From assembly GCF_047470865.1 (NCBI RefSeq), contig NZ_JAZDRH010000023.1, positions 1-48,147 of the forward strand: a DNA stretch of 48,147 bases, written 5' to 3'. Positions 17,691 to 25,462 of this stretch are shown piece after piece (the stretch's first letter is position 1; each line of letters opens with the position of its first letter). The notes beneath the pieces were generated by a model that saw nothing but the letters and a program-made list of their open reading frames with translations, made no database searches and had not been told where the DNA came from. The position numbers and the translations under genes were made by a program. This DNA is from JAZDRH01 sp047470865 (GTDB lineage Bacteria > Pseudomonadota > Gammaproteobacteria > Pseudomonadales > Pseudomonadaceae).

Positions 17691-17981
17691 TTAGCTATTT
17701 GATTCTATTTCTTGTACTTGCCCACCGCGCGCTAAAAACGCTTCCATCGCCTTAGCCAACTCATCACGCTCTTTTTGTTTTGCTTCTACTGAGGGTAGCG
17801 CTTCCTCATCAATAGTACGGCTTTTGCTACTACGACTTGAAGCACTGCTGACTACAACTTCATCGTCATCACCGTCATCTGCAGCCGCTACTTCTTCCTC
17901 CTCAGCAACACTTTCTAAAGACTCCGTCTCATCATCTTCAGTAATGTCTAAGTCATCTTGGTCTAAATCGTCATCGATCAT
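17691..17981 (-). CDS. sutA: SutA-type RNA polymerase-binding regulator with a short C-terminal tail
   Basis: SutA of P. aeruginosa binds RNA polymerase and supports transcription during slow growth. This 96-residue protein shows the same layout: an acidic, disordered N-terminal half (Asp/Glu-rich to about residue 60, net strongly negative), then the conserved helix LPSVEAKQKERDELAKAM (62-79) and FLARGGQVQEIE. It lies directly beside amtB-glnK, as I recall for P. aeruginosa. It ends at EIESNS, whereas the P. aeruginosa protein as I remember it (about 105 residues) continues into a polar, proline- and lysine-containing tail. The other frames downstream do not encode such a tail, so this is not a simple frameshift. 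The assignment rests on helix and context. Confidence 0.82.
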   Translation of the reverse strand: MIDDDLDQDDLDITEDDETESLESVAEEEEVAAADDGDDDEVVVSSASSRSSKSRTIDEEALPSVEAKQKERDELAKAMEAFLARGGQVQEIESNS

Positions 17982-18213
17982 AGATATAAAACCTCTACTG
18001 TGAATAAATCATTTTAAGCATCCACTATTCTCTATTTGTCACTTAGCAGCCTAAAGCCTGCAAGTTAAGCTGTTCTAGTCTCATAAAAGGGAATAGATCT
18101 CTGGATGGCGCGCATTCTAGTGCGAGTGCGCAAAAATAACCATGCTTAAAACACTCGATCTTTATGCGTTGAATAATGCAAGAAAGTGCAAGCGAAAAAA
18201 AGCATATATCACG

Positions 18214-18249
18214 AAAAAATGAGGGCGTTTTTATACAAAAAACACCCTC
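18214..18249 (-). terminator. Rho-independent terminator of glnK-amtB
   Basis: On the minus strand GAGGGTGTTTTTT pairs with AAAAACGCCCTC (one mismatch or wobble) and is followed by ATTTTTT. It lies about 18 bases after the amtB stop. Confidence 0.8.
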
Positions 18250-18267
18250 AAACAGTTTATTCAATAA

Positions 18268-19578
18268 CTATAGGTTATATCCGCGTTCATTATGTTCAGC
18301 AAGATCTAAACCTTGTTCTTCAACTTCTCGTGTCACACGCAGACCTATTGTTTTATCAATGATTTTTAGCAACAAGAAGCTGATTAACCCACCATAAACT
18401 ACAGTTACAGCGATACTTAAAAACTGCACCCACACTTGATGCGCAATATCTGTCACATCTCCGAAGCCACCCAAAAGCGGAGAGGCAAATACCCCAGTTA
18501 GTAAGGCGCCAACAATACCGCCTACGCCGTGTACACCAAACACATCTAACGTATCGTCATAACCTAGTCGGCGCTTCATAGCCGTCGCTGTCACAAAGCA
18601 GATCAAACCTGAAGCCACACCAATTACAATAGCGCCCATAGGTCCTGCCGTTCCTGCTGCTGGTGTGATAGCTACTAAGCCCGCAATAGCCCCAGAAGCT
18701 GCACCTAATGCACTTGGCTTACCATGCACCCACCATTCAACAAAGATCCAAGCTAACACCGCGCTAGCGGTTGCAATTTGTGTTACTAGCATAGCCATAC
18801 CTGCAGCGCCATCGGCAGCTGCGGCTGAGCCGGCATTAAAGCCAAACCAGCCAATCCATAGCATTGCAGCTCCCACCAAGGTATACCCCAAATTATGTGG
18901 TGCCATGCGAGCTACCGGATAACCCAGGCGCTTACCTACCACTAGGCAAGCCACTAAGCCTGCAATACCAGCATTAATATGTACTACTGTACCACCTGCA
19001 AAATCTATCACTCCCCATGCATCCATTAATGCGCCATCGCCACCCCACACCATATGAGCAATAGGCAAATACACTAAGGTAAACCAAAAGCCCATAAACA
19101 GCAGCATAGCTGAGAACTTCATGCGCTCTGCAAAGGCTCCAACAATTAATGCTGGGGTTAAAATCGCAAAGGTCATTTGAAACACAATAAACACTGACTC
19201 AGGAAAAGTACCCGTCAAGCTATCTAAGGTTAATTGCTTTAAAAACACATTTTCAAAAGAGCCAATAAAGCTATGCAGATTGACTACACCTTCCTGCATA
19301 CCTGTTGTATCAAAGGCTAGGCTATAACCATAAATAATCCAGAGCAGACTGATTACAGCAGTAATACAAAAACACTGCATCATCACAGAAAGCACATTTT
19401 TAGCGCGCACCATTCCTGAATAAAACAATGCTAAGCCTGGAATAGTCATAAAAAGAACTAAGGCGGTTGCAGTTAACATCCATGCAGTATCACCGCTATT
19501 TAACTCGGTTTGCGCAAATGCAAAAGAAGGAAACATAGACAATAGGGCAGCAGGCCCTGCTAATTTTAGCAAAGTCAT
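18268..19578 (-). CDS. amtB: Ammonium transporter AmtB
   Basis: AmtB is a trimeric inner-membrane ammonium channel. This 436-residue protein has a cleavable signal (MTLLKLAGPAALLSMFPSFAFAQ) and eleven membrane helices. The ion-path residues are visible: DFAGGTVVHINAG (D192 and the first twin His, H200) and DVFGVHGVGG (second twin His, H350). The C-terminal tail GLRVTREVEEQGLDL is the GlnK-interacting region. It is co-transcribed with glnK, 73 bases upstream, so the PII protein is made together with the channel it blocks when nitrogen is ample. Expression should follow the sigma-54 promoter before glnK. Confidence 0.96.
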   Translation of the reverse strand: MTLLKLAGPAALLSMFPSFAFAQTELNSGDTAWMLTATALVLFMTIPGLALFYSGMVRAKNVLSVMMQCFCITAVISLLWIIYGYSLAFDTTGMQEGVVNLHSFIGSFENVFLKQLTLDSLTGTFPESVFIVFQMTFAILTPALIVGAFAERMKFSAMLLFMGFWFTLVYLPIAHMVWGGDGALMDAWGVIDFAGGTVVHINAGIAGLVACLVVGKRLGYPVARMAPHNLGYTLVGAAMLWIGWFGFNAGSAAAADGAAGMAMLVTQIATASAVLAWIFVEWWVHGKPSALGAASGAIAGLVAITPAAGTAGPMGAIVIGVASGLICFVTATAMKRRLGYDDTLDVFGVHGVGGIVGALLTGVFASPLLGGFGDVTDIAHQVWVQFLSIAVTVVYGGLISFLLLKIIDKTIGLRVTREVEEQGLDLAEHNERGYNL

Positions 19579-19651
19579 AAAAGTTACTCCTGGGGCGAGT
19601 AAAAAATTCGGGTTTTCTAATGCGCAGTAAGGCGGTATGCCTTAGCTGTTA

Positions 19652-19990
19652 TTAAATGGCATCGGTGCCGGTTTCACCTGTGCGGATACGAATTGCCTGT
19701 TCAAGGCTAACCACAAAGATTTTGCCGTCACCGATTTTTCCGGTATTAGCCGCTTTGCTAATAGCCTCAATCACGTGATCTAATTGCGAAGCTGCAATAG
19801 CAACTTCAATTTTGACTTTTGGTAGGAAATCAACAACATATTCGGCACCACGATATAATTCAGTGTGCCCTTTTTGACGACCAAAGCCTTTTACTTCAGT
19901 AACGGTGATACCTTGCACGCCAATTTCTGATAGCGCTTCACGTACATCGTCTAATTTAAAAGGTTTAATAATGGCTGTTACTAGCTTCAT
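19652..19990 (-). CDS. glnK: Nitrogen regulatory protein PII (GlnK)
   Basis: This is a 112-residue PII protein of standard length that senses 2-oxoglutarate and ATP/ADP and is uridylylated by GlnD. The T-loop is intact with GAEYVVDF, placing the uridylylated tyrosine at Y51. The B-loop (TGKIGDGKIFV, from about 83) and C-loop (RIRTGETGTDAI) are also present. The start codon is preceded by GGGAGATG. It is first in the glnK-amtB operon and has an NtrC/sigma-54 control region upstream, so GlnK rather than GlnB is the proper name. Confidence 0.95.
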   Translation of the reverse strand: MKLVTAIIKPFKLDDVREALSEIGVQGITVTEVKGFGRQKGHTELYRGAEYVVDFLPKVKIEVAIAASQLDHVIEAISKAANTGKIGDGKIFVVSLEQAIRIRTGETGTDAI

Positions 19991-20136
19991 GAAACATCTC
20001 CCGTTTACGGTGGCCTCGCCCCAGGATTGCGAACCCGAGGCTAAGTCTAAGGGTAGCGCTAAGATTTGTAACGCCTCTTATGCAAATTTCGTTGATTAAT
20101 ACGACGAAAAACAAACATAACAAGCTAATTAAGATA

Positions 20137-20154
20137 AAGCACAAAGCTTGCCAA
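20137..20154 (-). promoter_or_regulatory. Sigma-54 promoter of glnK-amtB
   Basis: Read on the minus strand, TTGGCAAGCTTTGTGCTT fits the sigma-54 consensus TTGGCACG-N4-TTGCT with the invariant GG and GC at the required ten-base gap. The inferred transcription start is near 20127, leaving a leader of about 137 bases before glnK. Confidence 0.82.
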
Positions 20155-20229
20155 CTTTTAAAAATCATTAATTTTCAATAAGTTACATATTTTAAAAACT
20201 GCTATTAAAAAGAACTACAAAAGATTACT

Positions 20230-20246
20230 TGCACTAAATACGTGCA
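20230..20246. promoter_or_regulatory. NtrC binding site (enhancer) of glnK-amtB
   Basis: TGCACTAAATACGTGCA is a 17-base palindrome matching the NtrC consensus TGCAC-N7-GTGCA exactly. Its centre lies about 111 bases upstream of the inferred glnK start, a normal enhancer distance. A second half site, TGCACC, follows at 20248-20253. Confidence 0.82.
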
Positions 20247-20325
20247 ATGCACCATTTTGACCCTATCACTTTATGCTAAACTGCAAGCTGCATTTTTAAC
20301 TGATGTACCTATAGGTACTCCTGCT

Positions 20326-20955
20326 ATGTATTCTCTGTGGATTGCAAACAAAAACTATTCCTCATGGTCATTACGCCCATGGCTACTACTAAAAGCACTA
20401 GATGTTCCCTTTAAGGAAAATCAAGCTTTTTTCAATGATGGCGCTACTAGTTATAGCCAGTTTCGCCAATTCTCTCCCACCGGCTTAGTGCCTTGCTTAA
20501 TTGACCACAGCACTGTTATTTGGGATTCATTAGCTATCTGTGAATATATTGCTGAGGACTTTCCTAATGCTTGGCCAGCAGATCGAGTAGCGCGTGCTTG
20601 GGCCCGTAGTGCCTGTGCAGAAATGCATTCAAGTTTTCTCGCACTACGCGCTCAGTGCCCAATGAATTGCAACCTGCGCACTCAAGCAGACTTAACCAAT
20701 AGCAGTTTGCAGCAAGACTTGCAGCGGTTAGAGGAGTTATGGTCTGAAGGCTTAGAGCGTTTTGGCGGCCCATGGCTGGCGGGAAAGTCTTTTAGCATTG
20801 TCGATGCTTTTTTTGCCCCTGTTGCCTTGCGCATTCAGAGTTATAATCTGCCTTTGTCAGAAAACTGTTATGCTTGGTATGAGCGCATACTGCATCGCCC
20901 TGCCACCCAAGCATGGCTTACTGCGGCTGCACATGAGCCTCAAATTAACCATTAA
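20326..20955 (+). CDS. Glutathione S-transferase family protein
   Basis: This 209-residue protein has an N-terminal thioredoxin-like domain (MYSLWIANKNYSSWSLRPWLLLKALDVPF; the NYSSWS stretch holds the Ser positions used to activate glutathione) with the glutathione-binding turn SPTGLVPCLID and VIWDSLAICEYIAE, then an all-helical C-terminal domain (PWLAGKSFSIVDAFFAPVALR). The frame is open from a GTG at 20242, but that would start inside the NtrC site. The ATG at 20326, with TAGG ahead of it, fits the fold. The substrate is unknown. It lies just before ubiK. Confidence 0.85.
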   Translation: MYSLWIANKNYSSWSLRPWLLLKALDVPFKENQAFFNDGATSYSQFRQFSPTGLVPCLIDHSTVIWDSLAICEYIAEDFPNAWPADRVARAWARSACAEMHSSFLALRAQCPMNCNLRTQADLTNSSLQQDLQRLEELWSEGLERFGGPWLAGKSFSIVDAFFAPVALRIQSYNLPLSENCYAWYERILHRPATQAWLTAAAHEPQINH

Positions 20956-20967
20956 AAAGGATTGACT

Positions 20968-21222
20968 ATGCTGCAACCTAAAGCCATTTTTGACGCTATT
21001 GGCACACAAGCGGTCCGCTTATTGAGCAACTCAGCATTACCAAAGGCAGAGTTAGAAGCTCAAATGAAAAGCCTACTGCAAGGTGCATTCAATAAGCTAG
21101 ACTTGGTTAGCCGTGAAGAGTTTGATGCTCAAGTGGCTGTATTAGCACGCACACGTTCGCGTTTAGAAGCACTAGAAGCTAAAGTGCTCGAGTTAGAGCA
21201 GCAGCTACAAAGTACTAAATAA
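20968..21222 (+). CDS. ubiK: Ubiquinone biosynthesis accessory factor UbiK
   Basis: UbiK (YqiC, BMFP family) is a small helical protein that works with UbiJ in the soluble complex that makes ubiquinone under air. The 84-residue protein reads MLQPKAIFDAIGTQAVRLL, then LDLVSREEFDAQVAVLARTRSRL and a coiled-coil tail LEALEAKVLELEQQL, which matches the family along its length. A TTG start six bases upstream is possible, but the ATG at 20968 has AAAGG eight bases before it and agrees with relatives. It follows the GST gene by 12 bases and is probably co-transcribed with it. Confidence 0.88.
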   Translation: MLQPKAIFDAIGTQAVRLLSNSALPKAELEAQMKSLLQGAFNKLDLVSREEFDAQVAVLARTRSRLEALEAKVLELEQQLQSTK

Positions 21223-21235
21223 CACAGCACTATAT

Positions 21236-21263
21236 CTATCCACTCACACCCCTGAGTGGATAG
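21236..21263. terminator. Hairpin between ubiK and the FKBP gene
   Basis: CTATCCACTCA and TGAGTGGATAG form a perfect eleven-base stem with a six-base loop. Only CTCTTT follows on the plus strand and TATAGTG on the minus strand, so it is a strong hairpin with a poor T-run. It lies between converging genes. Confidence 0.6.
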
Positions 21264-21287
21264 TGCATCTCTTTCGCAGCTGGCCCC

Positions 21288-21725
21288 TTATGGCTCAATC
21301 GCCAGTAGCTGTACTTCAAAAACTAAAGTGCTGTTTGGGCCAATCCACTTATTAATAGCTTCAGCTCCATAGGCATATTCTGCAGGTGTCACTAACTTAA
21401 TTTTGCTACCAACTTGCACTAAAGGTAGCACTTGTTGATAAGCTTGAATAAGTTTATTTAGGCGAAAAACGGCGGGCTCTCCACGCGTAATTGAGCTATC
21501 AAAAATATCACCAGTTATAGTGCTGCCTTGATAATGACAACGAATACTATCAGTTACTTTAGGATAGTCTCCATTACCTTGCACTAGCACTTGATAGGCT
21601 ACACCAGTTTCTAGCACCACCACATTGGTTTGCTGCTTAAATTGCGCTAAAAACTCAGCACCTTGCTGTGCATTGAGTCTTGCTTGTGCTTCACGCTTTT
21701 TCTTGAGCAGCTCTGCAACGCTCAT
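21288..21725 (-). CDS. FKBP-type peptidyl-prolyl cis-trans isomerase
   Basis: This 145-residue protein has a short helical N-terminus (VAELLKKKREAQARL) and an FKBP domain from about 45: YQVLVQGNGDYPKVTDSIRCHYQGSTITGDIFDSS, then AYQQVLPLVQVGSKIKLVTPAEYAYG and the closing NSTLVFEVQLL. It resembles the catalytic half of FklB/FkpA without the full dimerisation domain. No signal peptide is seen, so it should be cytosolic. The usual Trp of the VIxGW motif is replaced (QQVLPLV), which may alter substrate preference. It stands alone, divergent from comM. Confidence 0.85.
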   Translation of the reverse strand: MSVAELLKKKREAQARLNAQQGAEFLAQFKQQTNVVVLETGVAYQVLVQGNGDYPKVTDSIRCHYQGSTITGDIFDSSITRGEPAVFRLNKLIQAYQQVLPLVQVGSKIKLVTPAEYAYGAEAINKWIGPNSTLVFEVQLLAIEP

Positions 21726-21819
21726 AAGTACTCCTGTAAAAATCAGCGCACTTTATGCAGCAAAGCCTAATAAAGCAACTAATCTTTAACTAACTATTGT
21801 TTGTATAAGGAGTGTTGCT

Positions 21820-23310
21820 ATGTCGCTTGCTTGCGTATTTAGCCGTGCTCAAATTGGCGTAGAAGCCCCATTAGTTAATGTTGAAGTCCATCTGAGCAAC
21901 GGCCTTCCCTCGTTTACTTTAGTCGGTTTACCTGAAACAGCAGTCCGTGAAAGCAAAGATCGGGTACGCAGCGCTTTAATGACCTGCGGTTTAGAGTTTC
22001 CTAGACAACGCATTACACTAAACTTAGCCCCTGCCGATCTCCCTAAAGAAGGGGGTCGCTTTGATTTAGCTATTGCACTAGGCTTGCTAGCCGCCAGTGG
22101 GCAAGTGGCTACACAATTGTTAGATAACCTTGAATGTTTAGGTGAGCTCAGTTTATCTGGAGAAATTCGCCCAGTAAAAGGAGTGCTGCCAGCTGCGCTA
22201 GCGGCTAGAGATGCCCAACGTGCACTTATTGTTCCCACTGCTAACGCTGAAGAAGCTAGCCTAGCCTCTGGTTTGACTGTGTATGCAATAGGCCATCTGC
22301 AGGAGCTTATTGCTCACTTTAGTGGGCAAAATACTTTACAAGTTTATCAAGCCACAGGTTTGTTTAATCAAAAAATTAATTATCCTGATTTATCTGAAGT
22401 CCAAGGGCAGCAGGCAGCTAAACGCGCCTTAATTGTTGCCGCTGCTGGGCGCCATAATCTTCTTATGTGCGGCCCTCCAGGAACTGGCAAAACCTTATTG
22501 GCAAGCCGCCTTCCAGGGTTACTCCCAGAACTAAATGAAAAGCATGCATTAGAAGTCGCTGCTATTCACTCTGTTGTCAGCTTACAGCCTTTAGATCACT
22601 GGCCACAACGACCTTTCCGACAGCCTCACCATAGTGCCTCAGCGCCAGCTTTAGTAGGTGGTGGTAGTCGTCCACAACCAGGTGAAATTACCCTTGCTCA
22701 TCAAGGTGTCTTATTTTTGGATGAGTTGCCTGAATTTGATCGTAAAGTCTTAGAAGTTTTACGTGAGCCTTTAGAGTCCGGTGAAATTATTATTGCGCGC
22801 GCCAACGAGCGGGTGCGTTTTCCAGCTCGCTTTCAGCTGGTTGCAGCGATGAACCCATGTCCTTGTGGCTACTTAGGCGATCCTTCTGGACGTTGCCGTT
22901 GTTCTCCTGAAATGATTAGCCGCTACCGCAATAAATTGTCAGGCCCTTTATTAGACCGCATTGATATTCATGTGCAGGTTAATCGAGAAGCTTTATCTTT
23001 AAATACTCCCCCTACGCCTGGTCTATCAAGCAAAGAAGCCGCTCAGCAAGTGCAAAATGCACAGCAAATTCAGCAAGAACGTCAACAATGCAGTAACACA
23101 GAGTTAACCTTGCCTTTACTTAAAAAGTTTTGTGCATTACAAGCTGATGATCAAAAATGGCTAGAAATGGCCGCTGAACGCTTAAATCTTTCGTTACGCT
23201 CCACCCATAGAGTATTAAAAGTAGCGCGAACTTTGGCAGATTTAGCACAAAGTAACGAAATACAGCGCCCACATTTAGCTGAGGCGCTGCAATATCGTGC
23301 CAGTAGCTAG
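21820..23310 (+). CDS. comM: ComM/YifB-family AAA+ ATPase (branch-migration helicase)
   Basis: ComM is a hexameric AAA+ helicase that moves branches during integration of transforming DNA. In many non-competent bacteria it is kept under the name YifB. The 496-residue protein has an N-terminal Lon-like fold (SFTLVGLPETAVRESKDRVRSAL), Walker A CGPPGTGKTLLASR (217-230), Walker B VLFLDELPEF, sensor motif VAAMNPCPCGYLGDP, a cysteine cluster (CPCGY...GRCRCSPE) and the Mg-chelatase C-terminal part (RSTHRVLKVARTLADL). The length and motifs are complete. A TAAGGAG ribosome site precedes the ATG. Its stop overlaps the stop of the next, opposing gene. Confidence 0.92.
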   Translation: MSLACVFSRAQIGVEAPLVNVEVHLSNGLPSFTLVGLPETAVRESKDRVRSALMTCGLEFPRQRITLNLAPADLPKEGGRFDLAIALGLLAASGQVATQLLDNLECLGELSLSGEIRPVKGVLPAALAARDAQRALIVPTANAEEASLASGLTVYAIGHLQELIAHFSGQNTLQVYQATGLFNQKINYPDLSEVQGQQAAKRALIVAAAGRHNLLMCGPPGTGKTLLASRLPGLLPELNEKHALEVAAIHSVVSLQPLDHWPQRPFRQPHHSASAPALVGGGSRPQPGEITLAHQGVLFLDELPEFDRKVLEVLREPLESGEIIIARANERVRFPARFQLVAAMNPCPCGYLGDPSGRCRCSPEMISRYRNKLSGPLLDRIDIHVQVNREALSLNTPPTPGLSSKEAAQQVQNAQQIQQERQQCSNTELTLPLLKKFCALQADDQKWLEMAAERLNLSLRSTHRVLKVARTLADLAQSNEIQRPHLAEALQYRASS

Positions 23311-23702
23311 GCTGCCTTCTTTTCAGTTGGTTTTTTCTTACGTGGCATCACGTACTTCATTAACCCTTGAAACCACATTACCAATGCGGTATTCCCTGAA
23401 ATTTTAATATCCTTATTTTGTATGCCTTGCATAAAAGCAAGCTGTTTATTTTTTGCAGTTAAGGTTAAAAAACCAAAGGTTGCGTCTTTAAAAGCAATGC
23501 TAAATGCAGGATCCTTTGCCACACCTGATTTACTAACAATACGCTGATCGCGCACGATAAAAGTGCGTGCAATCTTGTTATCAAAGGTATGCAGCATAAA
23601 CACAAGATCTTTGCCTTCTAATTGCTCTTGTAGCTTAGGATTATTCTTACTAGATTTTGCCAATAAGCGTCCCATAGCCCATAACAGAAAGCGAAATTTC
23701 AT
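23307..23702 (-). CDS. SCP2 sterol-binding-domain-like protein
   Basis: This is a 131-residue basic protein. The pattern LEGKDLVFMLHTFDNKIARTFIVRDQRIVS...DPAFSIAFKDATFGFLTLTAKNK...AFMQGIQNKDIKISGNTALVMWFQGLMKYV follows the SCP2-like fold, in which a lipid or acyl group is held in a pocket. The closing WFQGLMKYVMPRKKK tail is basic and could touch the membrane. The frame opens with a TTG at 23714, but the ATG at 23702 has GGGGA seven bases before it and is preferred. The function is unknown; lipid binding is an inference from the fold. Its TAG and the comM TAG share one CTAG. Confidence 0.72.
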   Translation of the reverse strand: MKFRFLLWAMGRLLAKSSKNNPKLQEQLEGKDLVFMLHTFDNKIARTFIVRDQRIVSKSGVAKDPAFSIAFKDATFGFLTLTAKNKQLAFMQGIQNKDIKISGNTALVMWFQGLMKYVMPRKKKPTEKKAA

Positions 23703-23801
23703 AGTATTCCCCAATTAAAGACGTTAAAAAGCCGACAAATGCTTATAAAAGCTGCCTTTATACAGCTTTATTAACTATTTGTCATAACTTTACTAGGTCG
23801 G

Positions 23802-24077
23802 TTATGAGTTAAGCAATTCTCTAAATTGCTTTCCTGGTTTAAAGGCAACCGTATTGCTAGCACGAATTTTTACCGGTTTTTTTGTCTGTGGGTTTTGCCC
23901 TACTCGTGCACCACGATGGCGTTGTTCAAATGTACCAAAACCAACCAGAGTTACTGTTTCTTTAGCGGCAAGGGCTTTAGTCATTTCTTCAAGCAATACA
24001 TTGAGTACCTTTGCAGCTTGATCTTTTGGTAATTTAGTTTTAGCTGCAATAGCAGCCACCATTTCTGGTTTACGCAT
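23802..24077 (-). CDS. hupA: HU-family DNA-binding protein
   Basis: HU is a nucleoid-associated protein that bends DNA as a dimer. This 91-residue protein has the helix-turn-helix base (MRKPEMVAAIAAKTKLPKDQA), the core VTLVGFGTFEQRHRGARVGQNPQT and the DNA-gripping arm leading to KIRASNTVAFKPGKQFRELL, so all family marks are present. Pseudomonads have several HU genes; this one is placed beside the rubredoxin reductase, as P. aeruginosa PA5348 is in my memory. An AGAGG ribosome site lies before the start. The leader region carries overlapping inverted repeats (see the repeat at 24121-24158). Confidence 0.92.
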   Translation of the reverse strand: MRKPEMVAAIAAKTKLPKDQAAKVLNVLLEEMTKALAAKETVTLVGFGTFEQRHRGARVGQNPQTKKPVKIRASNTVAFKPGKQFRELLNS

Positions 24078-24120
24078 GATGTACCTCTAGCATTGTTGTT
24101 TTTTTCTAAGGTTTCTACAG

Positions 24121-24158
24121 CTAACCGCCATGCTTGATAGGTTAGCGGTTTAATCAAG
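24121..24158. repeat. Overlapping inverted repeats in the hupA leader
   Basis: Three possible stems compete: CTAACC (24121-24126) with GGTTAG (24140-24145), AACCGC (24123-24128) with GCGGTT (24145-24150), and CTTGAT with ATCAAG (24153-24158). They lie between the end of the rubredoxin reductase frame and hupA. They could be a terminator remnant or a leader structure of hupA. No T-run follows. Confidence 0.4.
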
Positions 24159-24198
24159 ATGCCATTAGCAACGATTGTATAACATCATCATTTAGTCG

Positions 24199-25353
24199 TT
24201 ATCCAAATAAAGGTGGTAAGGCTCTATTTAGCTTCATGCGATCACGCATGCTGTCACCTAGTAGTACATAACCTAATAACTGTTCTGCATCCCACTGAGT
24301 TAATTTTAGATGCTCACCTTCACCTTCAAGTGTCCAATCGCCTTCAACACTATTATGCGCTAACACTACTGGGCAGGCTGGTGTTTTTAGTGTAATGGGC
24401 ATAGGCCCGTATTTAACAGCGGTCAAGTTGCCTGTTAAGCTTTGTGCTAACGCTCTAACACCTGCCATGAGTGGCATTATGTATTGCAAGTTATAGCCTT
24501 CCACTTCAGCACAGTCACCCAAGGCATACACATGCTCTGCAGATGTTTTTAAGAAGCGATCAGTACTAATCCCAACATTACATGTGATACCAGCCTCTTT
24601 AGCTAAGGCTGTACGTGGTTTTAAACCAACAGCGCAGAGTAACAAATCAAAGTCTATTGTCTGACCATTGGTTAAAAAGGCACGCCAACCTGAATCAGGT
24701 AATGCTGCTACTTCTTGTACTAGAGTCGCAAAATGAAAACGCGCACCTAACCCTTGCAACGCCTCTTGTAGCTTTTCAGCAGCAGCTTGCGGCAGCAGGT
24801 TTGGCATCGGATAAGTGCAAGGTGCTACTAGGTCAACCTCTAAACCACTCAGTATTAAGTCATTGGCAAACTCGCAGCCAATCAACCCAGCGCCCATCAC
24901 TAGCACGCGCTTTTTACCTTACAATTGTTGGCGAAACTGCGCATAGGTTGCCAAGTCATTAACAGTGTAGATAGGTATAAGTTCTTTACCCACAAAAGGA
25001 GGCACAATAGGCTCAGCACCTTGTGCGATCACTAAATCTTGATAAAAAACAGGCTCATTACCTAGATAAACACAGCGCGTTTGAGTATCAATTTTAGTGA
25101 TTGTTGTATGTGTATAAATGGTTGCATTCAGTTCTTGCGCCATCTCCCCCGCAGTAGCCGTCACCAGTTGCTGTGCGCCAAGTTGCTTAGCTAATGCATT
25201 AGATAACATAGGTTTAGAATAAAAACTGCCATCATCTGTAGTAATGAGTAATAAGTTTTTTTCTGAATCAAACTTGCGTATTTCTCGCGCCAAGTTATAT
25301 CCCGCTAATCCTGTACCGATAATGACAAGTGGCTGTTGTAGCTTGGTATTCAT
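24199..25353 (-). pseudogene. alkT: Rubredoxin-NAD(+) reductase interrupted by an in-frame stop
   Basis: This FAD enzyme passes electrons from NADH to rubredoxin. The N-terminal part (25353-24919) has the FAD motif VIIGTGLAGYNLAREI and ends at RQQL-TAA. The same frame continues as GKKRVLVMGAGLIGCEFANDL (the NADH-binding motif) to a stop at 24199, with LYALGDCAEVEG-type FAD closure (YALGDCAEVEGYN) intact. The combined length of 384 codons, counting the stop, equals the normal size of the family. The TAA at 24921-24919 is one C-to-T change from CAA (Gln). No other lesion is seen, so the event is recent or an error. Restart at the GTG at 24906 would give only the C-terminal half. No rubredoxin gene is adjacent, unlike P. 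aeruginosa. Confidence 0.8.
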
Positions 25354-25462
25354 TTCTTATTATCCTTATGGTTACGGATATTTAGTCACCGAACTTAGAT
25401 GATTCTCTCAGCAAAATCTAGGAATCACTGCGATACATGGTAAGATTTTACTTTCATTCATT

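Noticed and set aside
18043..18264. 73-codon minus-strand frame between amtB and sutA
   Set aside because: It begins inside the glnK-amtB terminator and shows no domain or ribosome site; it is most likely a chance frame.
20242..20325. N-terminal extension of the GST gene from a GTG
   Set aside because: The GTG lies inside the NtrC palindrome, and the GST fold starts at the ATG at 20326.
24199..24906. C-terminal half of rubredoxin reductase as an independent gene
   Set aside because: The frame is continuous with the upstream half except for one TAA, and the half lacks the N-terminal FAD motif.
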